DNA of 64,000 bases, from positions 124,001-188,000 of the forward strand of contig JAFXVX010000014.1 of NCBI GenBank assembly GCA_017534745.1, read 5' to 3'. Under the pieces are notes generated by a model. That model did not search any database. It was not told the origin of the DNA and saw only the letters and a program-made list of their open reading frames with translations. Shown piece after piece: positions 58,488 to 64,000 of this stretch. The DNA comes from Bacteroidales bacterium (GTDB lineage Bacteria; Bacteroidota; Bacteroidia; Bacteroidales; UBA932). Both the position numbers and the translations under genes were made by a program. Numbering within the stretch: the stretch's first letter is position 1; each line of letters begins with the position of its first letter.

Positions 58488-60161
58488 TTACTCGTTCAGG
58501 ATGGCACGTACGGAAAGCCCGTCCCAGATCCAGCTCTTGTTGTTGACGTAGTTGCTGCTGTCAAGACGAAGCTGTACAGCCCTGTTCCAGTAATTGCTAG
58601 ACCCGGGATTGTACTTTTCGGTGCCGTAATCGGTGGTCGAAGTCCAGTAGCGTCCTTTGTCGCCGTTTGTGGACTTACTTCCGTTATCGGTGAAGGGGCA
58701 GTTGTACAGGGCAAGTTTGGCTCCATTGGCCTCGATAACGACGGCTCCGAGATCAGTTGATTTATAGCCATACGAATTGGTGTATGTCCCGGGCGCATAG
58801 TCTGTAATGATCACCTTGTTCTCTGTGTCGATGGCATCGGTAAGGTGGTATTGACCGTTTTTCAGGATATTACAGGCAACGTCATTGGAAGGAAGTCTCC
58901 ATTCGCTGCCCCATTTGACACGGGCGGGGTCGTATTTGGTGCCGCCGATATCATAGAAGGTGCCGGGGCCGGCCTGCGGGCCAACTCCCGTTTTTCCCGA
59001 TTCTCCGGCGTATTCAACCTCGATGAAGGGCTTAACGCCTTCGGCTGCACAGATATATTTGTATCCGCGTCCGGAGTCGAAATTACCGTTCTTGAACCAT
59101 TTCCAGCTTTCCCTGCTGAAGGTGGTCTTGGGCTCGGTCTCGGCCCAGGAGAAGAGGGCACCCTTTATTGCATCATCAGAGGTAGGCTCATCTCCACCGA
59201 GGTTGAACGGAGCCCAGGATCCGAGCTGATAGGTGGTCGAGCCGTAGGTTACGCTGCCGAGCCTGATCGCTTCACTCGGGAGCGGCCTGGCCATCAGGGT
59301 AAGGCCGCTCATATCGTAGGTCCCGCAGCAGCCACCGTTGGCCGAGAGGTTGGCCGAAGTCACCTTTCCCTGGGATTCTTTCTTGTCAAGGGTCATGATG
59401 GTGACGATAAGTCCGGCCAGACGGTTGTCCGAGGAGTGCAGGCAGTCGATGGCGGGCACGGCAATGTAGGCCGCTTTACCGGCTGTCGAAACAGCGGGAA
59501 GCGTAATCATCTTCACGGCAGCTTTTTCCGTTGAGGATGTGGTGCCTTTTTCTTTGCCTGTTGCGGACACGCTCCAGCCTCCGTTGTAGGTGGTGCCGGT
59601 GTTGAACTCGATGAACTTGATGCCTTCGGGAAGAATTATGCGCATCACGTAGGTCAGCCTTTTGTCTCCCGAGAAATTGAAGGCAGGCTTTGAGCCGGTA
59701 GCAGTGGCCACGGAGTAATCATAATTCCCGATGTTGGAGATGGTGCCGTTCTGGCCATCGTATGAGCAGATGAACGTGCCGTTTTCGATGGTGACGTTGC
59801 CGCTGACTGCGACCCAGGTCGTATTGTCATTGGCTTCGACGGCTCCTGTGGATGTAAAGGTGGCATTGGCGCCTCCGGAGGTGGCAGTGAAGGTAACTTC
59901 GGAAATGACCTCGCCGTTGATTTCGAGGGCCTTGAAGCTGTCGCCAGCCTCCCATGCGCCGGAAATGTCGCTGATAGGTTCCACTTCGGAGTATTCGTCG
60001 CTGTAGGCAGCCCTGGTGCCGACAAAAGCTCCGGGAGCGATGGCGGTCGCAGTGATTGCGTAACCGTCTTCGGTGATCAAAGGATTGCTTTCAACAATTT
60101 CTTTCGCGCAGGCGGAGAGAAGAAGCGCTCCGATGCCTGCAAGGATAATTCTGAGTTTCAT
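58488..60161 (-). CDS. Fimbrillin-like lipoprotein with Fibrobacter-type major paralogous domain
   Basis: Lipoprotein of 557 aa (LLLSAC, Cys18). Residues about 30-295 are fimbrillin-like (WEAGDSFKALEINGE, VTFTATSGGANATFTS, AAYIAVPAID). Residues about 300-557 resemble the Fib_succ_major domain (GSWAPFNLGG, LFSWAETEPK, WGSEWRLPSND, GLSVRAILNE). The N-terminal half is clearly paralogous to that of the phosphoesterase at 60381 and to the partial protein at 63597. A surface or adhesive role is likely; no catalytic residues are seen. Confidence 0.8.
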   Translation of the reverse strand: MKLRIILAGIGALLLSACAKEIVESNPLITEDGYAITATAIAPGAFVGTRAAYSDEYSEVEPISDISGAWEAGDSFKALEINGEVISEVTFTATSGGANATFTSTGAVEANDNTTWVAVSGNVTIENGTFICSYDGQNGTISNIGNYDYSVATATGSKPAFNFSGDKRLTYVMRIILPEGIKFIEFNTGTTYNGGWSVSATGKEKGTTSSTEKAAVKMITLPAVSTAGKAAYIAVPAIDCLHSSDNRLAGLIVTIMTLDKKESQGKVTSANLSANGGCCGTYDMSGLTLMARPLPSEAIRLGSVTYGSTTYQLGSWAPFNLGGDEPTSDDAIKGALFSWAETEPKTTFSRESWKWFKNGNFDSGRGYKYICAAEGVKPFIEVEYAGESGKTGVGPQAGPGTFYDIGGTKYDPARVKWGSEWRLPSNDVACNILKNGQYHLTDAIDTENKVIITDYAPGTYTNSYGYKSTDLGAVVIEANGAKLALYNCPFTDNGSKSTNGDKGRYWTSTTDYGTEKYNPGSSNYWNRAVQLRLDSSNYVNNKSWIWDGLSVRAILNE

Positions 60162-60176
60162 AGTGCAGTCCTCCGT

Positions 60177-60368
60177 TTAGTCGTCCCAGTTCATCGGGCC
60201 CTCGTCAGCGAAACCTGCGGGAGCTTCGTTATTGGTGGTGATTTCGGAAGCAGGACTGGGTTCGGGGCCGGGACCGGGCTGCTCACCGCCGTTGTCTTTA
60301 GGTTTGCAGGCGCCCGCCATTGCAAGGACGGCGACTGCGGTCAGAAGAAGCAAAAGTTTTCTTTTCAT
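60177..60368 (-). CDS. Small lipoprotein of unknown function
   Basis: A 63-aa product with a clear lipoprotein signal (AVAVLAMAGAC, Cys21). After it come a Gly/Pro-rich spacer (GGEQPGPGPEPSP) and an acidic end (ADEGPMNWDD). The mature part is only about 43 residues with no fold visible. It sits between the phosphoesterase (12 bases) and fimbrillin-like (15 bases) genes, in the same direction and certainly co-transcribed. It may be a surface tether or an accessory to its neighbours; I do not recognise the family. Confidence 0.7.
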   Translation of the reverse strand: MKRKLLLLLTAVAVLAMAGACKPKDNGGEQPGPGPEPSPASEITTNNEAPAGFADEGPMNWDD

Positions 60369-60380
60369 AGTGCGAATTAT

Positions 60381-63300
60381 TTATAGTATATGATAATCTC
60401 GTGTCAGGGTGTTTTCTGTGTATGTAGCGCTCCATCCGCCCGGAAGGGTGTGCTTAGCAGTGATTTTCCAGCCGGAAAGCGACGCGGGATTGCCTCCCGG
60501 GGCGTCCACCATCCACCAGGAATAGGATTTTGCGTTTGGGCCGGTCCCGTATGGGGAACCAAGGTCCTTGACTATCTTTGCCGCGGCACATTTGTCCACG
60601 ATGGACTCGCCAATGGGGACCATCGGCGTCTGGGTGCCACCATATTCGAAAGTTAAGTTCCAGGTGACTTCGTCCGAGGAGGAAGAAATCCTCGGATCGT
60701 CGCCGTCCCAGACCCTTACGAGGAACTTGCCCTGATAGGCACTGTCCCAGGCGTAACCCCCGTAGCTGTCGTTGCCGCTGTAAACCCTCATCTGGAATTC
60801 TTTGTCCTTTCCGGTAATCTTGTTGAATTCAGAGACGAGCCTGTCTCCGTCAAAAGTGTAGACTCCGTATCCGGCAGGGGTGCCGTTCGGAGAAATGTCC
60901 CCGAGCCACCACATTCCGCAGAGTGACTGGATGTTGTGCTCCACGAGCGTCCTCCCTCCGGCGGCCTTGTTGTTGATCATGGAGTAATTGGTCAGGTTGT
61001 GGATGTGGCCGCTGAGGATGTGGACCTCGTTGAATCCATAGACAAGGGATTTGACGCCCTCACCGTTGCCGGGGGCATTGTAGAGAGGGGAGTGGGTGCA
61101 GACAACAGCGATTTTATTGCGTTTGTCGGAGACGTTCGCTATGTCCTGCTTTATCCAGTGGAAGACTTCTCCGGAGATACGCTCCCAGTAGTCGATCTTA
61201 TTGAATCCGCTGCTGCCGGCGCTTTCGGTGCCTTTGTAATCGATGTCGTCAAAGACGACGAAATGGGCGTTGCCTATCTCAAATGAGTAATTGGTCGGTC
61301 CGAAATGGTCAACGTAGGTCTGGGTCGCCAGATAGTCCTCGTCGCCTTTCCCGCTCTCGTGGTCGTGGTTGCCGATCACGAACATAAACGGCAGGGTGCC
61401 GGCTGATGTCGTCAGGGTAGTGTAGGCGTCGCTGACCTCCCCGGCCATTGCCATGTTGTCCCAGAGCTGGTCGCCGAGGGCAATGGCTATGATGGGGCCG
61501 GTGTTTCCGGCCTGCTCCAGTGAATTGATTGTGCCCTGTATGTCGGAAAGCGAGGATCTGAATTGCGTAAGGTTGGACGAGTTCTGGACGTGGGCGTCTG
61601 AGACGGTGATGAGGGTGAACCTGCTGCCTGAGCCGCTGCGAGGGGTCAGGACGAAGTCTATGGTCGTTGAAGCGGTCAGGGTGACCCTCTTGTAGAAGGC
61701 CGGACGGCCGTTTTCCATAGGGATTTCGTAGGCTCCCGGCACCGTGACCTGAACGGTCCTGGTCCTTGCGTTCGCTTGCATGGAGTAATTGCCGGAAGCA
61801 TCTGTCTTGACGCAGTTGTAGCCGTCGGAAACGGTCACTCCGGAAATGCCCTGCCCGGTCGAGGAGTCGGTCACTCTGCCGGCGACGAGGACTGGTGGGG
61901 CCGGTTCGTCGGTCTCGGCCGCAAGGACGGGCCTGACGGAGAAGCCGTGTCCTGTCCCCTGGGAGAGGAGGTCGATCGAGTTGTTACGCACATACAGCTG
62001 GTAGGCCTCCTCGGTCCCGGTGATGTTGTTGTGGGAACCGGAGAGATAGAAACCGCCCTTGCCGACCATCGAAGGTGTCGAGGCCGGGGTGCTTGCCGTG
62101 TAATAGTATCGTCCGCAGAAGGGCAGGAACATAGTGATGCCGTTACGCATAAAAGTACGCCCGCTCACTGTGACGCCGTTCCAGGTCGTCACGTCCGTCG
62201 TGACGAAACTGCTCCCTGTCGTGACTCTGGCTCCGGCCGATGTCGATACGGGTTCATTGCTTCCCAGCAGCCCGAGCCATTCTTCTATGAAGGGCATGCG
62301 CCAGGCGGAGCCCCATTTGACTCTGGCGACATCGTATTTGGTCCCGGAAATCATTCGGAGGTTTATCGCATTGTCGGCCCTGCCCCTGTATTCGCGGGGA
62401 TAGCCTATTTCGGTCTGGCTGTACTTGTAGGTTGCGTCGGAGTAAGTCTCTTTCTGCTCGGTCTCGCCCCAGGAGTAGAATTTTCCATAGGCCTCTTCAG
62501 CCGTCGCCGGGGATGCTTTCGCGCCGACATTGAACGGAGCCCAGGAAGGACGGTTGCGGAAATCGTAGAAATCGTTGATGCCGCTCCAGGAGGTGTTGTT
62601 GAGATAATAGAGAGTGCCGGATCCCTTGGAGACAAAATCGATTGCCTCCTCCGGGAGGGGACGGTCCATAAGGGGCGAGCCGCTCAGGTCGAAGGAACCG
62701 ACCTTGCCGCCCCTTGAGGAGAGGTCCGCGCTGAGGACCTTGCCTTCAGAGCGGCGGCCGTCGCTACTGAGCGCCGTCACGATGAGTCCGGCTTCAGAGT
62801 AATCAATCGCCGGAACGGCAAGATAGACGGTCTCTCCTTCGGAAGTCTCCTTCTGAAGGGTGAAGGTTTTGACTGCTTTGGGGCGGTAATCGGCGGCACA
62901 GCCGCTGATTCCTCCGTCTTTTCCGACGGTCCATTCGTGGCTGCCCTCCGCGGTGTTGAATTCAATCTTCCCGACGCCCTGAGGCATCTTGATGCGAAGA
63001 AGATATGTAAGGTGATCTCCGTCGCCGTAGTCGAAGTCAGGGGTCTCTCCGGTCGAGGTCGCCGTCATAAAATCGACGCCCTCCAGGCCCTTGAGCGAGC
63101 CGTCCTGTGCAGAATAGGAGCAGGCGATATTATCTCCATCGAATGAAGCTCCCTTGCCGAGGACGGCTACCCATTTCGTACTCTCGGAAGCTGCTGCAGC
63201 ACCGGAAGAGGTGAAGGTCGTCTTCACGTCGGCGGAAGCGGTCGCGGTGAATGTCACGGGCGTCACGGTCGAGCCGTTGATCTCAAGGGCGAGAAAGCGG

Positions 63301-63494
63301 TCTCCGGTCTTCCAGCCGGCCTTTATGCCGCCTTCGCTTTCCTCGTATATCATTTTTGTACGGCACGCCGGAAGGGATGCGGTCGCCGTGATGACACATT
63401 CTTCCATGGGAGCTCCTGGCTCCGGCTCCACCGTGCAGGCTCCGGCAGCGAACAGGACTGCTGCCAAGAGGACACTCAGAATACAATTCCTCAT
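60381..63494 (-). CDS. Multidomain lipoprotein with calcineurin-like metallophosphoesterase
   Basis: Product of 1037 aa with a lipobox at AAGAC (Cys20). Domains in order: fimbrillin-like (about 30-285); Fib_succ_major-like (about 315-525, SWAPFNVGA, FYSWGETEQK, WGSAWRM); a MetallophosN-type beta domain (about 535-615, VAGRVTDSSTGQGISGVTVSDG); metallophosphoesterase (about 625-840) with D633-A-H635, GD675, GN709-H710-D, H801 and GH830-I-H832, so both metal sites are complete; and a MetallophosC-type C-terminal domain (about 890-1037). It should hydrolyse phosphate mono- or diesters at the cell surface; the substrate is unknown. First gene of the operon ending with GH97. Confidence 0.88.
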   Translation of the reverse strand: MRNCILSVLLAAVLFAAGACTVEPEPGAPMEECVITATASLPACRTKMIYEESEGGIKAGWKTGDRFLALEINGSTVTPVTFTATASADVKTTFTSSGAAAASESTKWVAVLGKGASFDGDNIACSYSAQDGSLKGLEGVDFMTATSTGETPDFDYGDGDHLTYLLRIKMPQGVGKIEFNTAEGSHEWTVGKDGGISGCAADYRPKAVKTFTLQKETSEGETVYLAVPAIDYSEAGLIVTALSSDGRRSEGKVLSADLSSRGGKVGSFDLSGSPLMDRPLPEEAIDFVSKGSGTLYYLNNTSWSGINDFYDFRNRPSWAPFNVGAKASPATAEEAYGKFYSWGETEQKETYSDATYKYSQTEIGYPREYRGRADNAINLRMISGTKYDVARVKWGSAWRMPFIEEWLGLLGSNEPVSTSAGARVTTGSSFVTTDVTTWNGVTVSGRTFMRNGITMFLPFCGRYYYTASTPASTPSMVGKGGFYLSGSHNNITGTEEAYQLYVRNNSIDLLSQGTGHGFSVRPVLAAETDEPAPPVLVAGRVTDSSTGQGISGVTVSDGYNCVKTDASGNYSMQANARTRTVQVTVPGAYEIPMENGRPAFYKRVTLTASTTIDFVLTPRSGSGSRFTLITVSDAHVQNSSNLTQFRSSLSDIQGTINSLEQAGNTGPIIAIALGDQLWDNMAMAGEVSDAYTTLTTSAGTLPFMFVIGNHDHESGKGDEDYLATQTYVDHFGPTNYSFEIGNAHFVVFDDIDYKGTESAGSSGFNKIDYWERISGEVFHWIKQDIANVSDKRNKIAVVCTHSPLYNAPGNGEGVKSLVYGFNEVHILSGHIHNLTNYSMINNKAAGGRTLVEHNIQSLCGMWWLGDISPNGTPAGYGVYTFDGDRLVSEFNKITGKDKEFQMRVYSGNDSYGGYAWDSAYQGKFLVRVWDGDDPRISSSSDEVTWNLTFEYGGTQTPMVPIGESIVDKCAAAKIVKDLGSPYGTGPNAKSYSWWMVDAPGGNPASLSGWKITAKHTLPGGWSATYTENTLTRDYHIL

Positions 63495-63596
63495 ACAAAT
63501 ACTACACTTTTTTTTCTGTTTCCCCGAATTTTTCTCTATGAGAAAGGGAAAAGTGGAAGAAATGTGTATTACTAAAGATTACCAATTTTTATCGAG

Positions 63597-64000
63597 ATGA
63601 GATTTTTGCGCGTAACGCTCGGGTTAATCCCCCTTTCACTAACCGCCTTACTGGCCTGTAACAAGATAATCGAACAGCCTGAAGAGACCCAGGAACCGGA
63701 GCCTAAAGTGACCGTCACCGCGACGGTAGTGCTGCCGGAGGAAGCCGCATCCAGACTCGCCTACGAAGAGAACGATGAGGTAGGAATGGCACAGGGCCTT
63801 GCCTCCACCTGGGAGGCCGGCGATCAGTTCTACGCCCTGAAGGATGGCTCGGAGATAGTTCAGTTTACGCTTGTCTCCGGCGAAGGGACGGCGACCGGTG
63901 TGTTCACGACCGAGGCCTCCGGCGTCGACGAGGGGACTGCCTGGAAGGCGTTGCTTGGCGAAAATGCCAGCCCTTCATCCGGTAAGCTGCTCTGCTCCTA
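63597..64000 (+). CDS. Fimbrillin-like lipoprotein, partial (3' end beyond window)
   Basis: From the ATG at 63597, 134 codons run to the window edge without a stop. The signal is of lipoprotein type (SLTALLACNK, Cys21). The mature start resembles the other two fimbrillin-like proteins of the locus: STWEAGDQFYALKDGSE matches their WEAGDSFKALEINGE and WKTGDRFLALEINGS, and AWKALLGEN matches WVAVSGN/WVAVLGK. Divergent from the phosphoesterase operon across a 102-base gap in which no consensus promoter was recognised. What follows the N-terminal domain is unknown. Confidence 0.8.
   Translation, partial: MRFLRVTLGLIPLSLTALLACNKIIEQPEETQEPEPKVTVTATVVLPEEAASRLAYEENDEVGMAQGLASTWEAGDQFYALKDGSEIVQFTLVSGEGTATGVFTTEASGVDEGTAWKALLGENASPSSGKLLCS

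Overview
The window reads as a chromosome segment of a Bacteroidota bacterium, most likely an uncultured gut- or rumen-type member of the Bacteroidales. The evidence is two SusC/SusD pairs, an ECF sigma/FecR pair, GH3 and GH97 glycosidases, fimbrillin-like and DUF4886 lipoproteins, an rseC-rnfBCDGEA cluster, a type IX secretion-type sorting domain, and several promoters with the Bacteroidetes -7 element TAnnTTTG (-33 TTTG where visible). Coding DNA is visibly GC-rich with G/C in third positions. Genes are packed very tightly, many with 4-base ATGA overlaps. The genus cannot be fixed from this sequence. No rRNA, tRNA, CRISPR array, insertion sequence or prophage was seen.

Layout. (1) Positions 1-4707, minus strand: start of the division and cell-wall (dcw) cluster, mraZ-rsmH-ftsL-ftsI-murE, with murE cut by the window edge. 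A 478-base gap with a promoter and TTTTCCA repeats precedes it. (2) 5186-11137: tsaB, which carries an in-frame dispersed repeat, then cvpA, and divergently ileS, a DksA/TraR-type gene and lspA. (3) 11218-18364, minus: a SusC/SusD pair with a third surface lipoprotein and no enzymes. (4) 18803-22347, plus: a subtilase with an EF-hand loop and a type IX sorting-like tail, overlapping a PorV/PorQ-like barrel gene. (5) 22350-28068, minus: alaS, a one-ORF fusion of an LptF/LptG permease with methionyl-tRNA formyltransferase, and a thiamine pyrophosphokinase gene. (6) 28158-38951, plus: a long housekeeping run with two M23 peptidases, a MerR-type regulator, a Nif3-family protein, a zinc-ribbon protein, dnaB, rseC and the complete Rnf complex. 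(7) 38962-42418, minus: ruvX, def, a phosphohexomutase gene and an M23/LysM protein. (8) 42488 to the end: a sugar-utilisation-type locus. It has GH3, ECF sigma and FecR on minus; SusC with an STN domain, SusD, a tyrosine-phosphatase-like lipoprotein and a DUF4886 lipoprotein on plus; a lower-GC AAA ATPase on minus; and a minus-strand operon encoding a calcineurin-type phosphoesterase, a tiny lipoprotein, a fimbrillin-like lipoprotein and a GH97. A third fimbrillin-like gene runs off the right edge.

How they work together. The last locus has the full logic of a trans-envelope-regulated polysaccharide utilisation locus: SusC (STN) would signal to FecR, which releases the ECF sigma factor, while SusD and SusC capture and import what the enzymes release. 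Its enzyme set is unusual: two glycosidases plus two unrelated phosphatase-type lipoproteins and an SGNH-like DUF4886 protein, which suggests a phosphorylated or otherwise esterified glycan. The strongest oddities are the LptG-Fmt fusion, the subtilase with an EF-hand loop inside its catalytic domain and both a lipobox and a sorting tail, and two separate in-frame repeat expansions inside conserved housekeeping genes (rsmH and tsaB).
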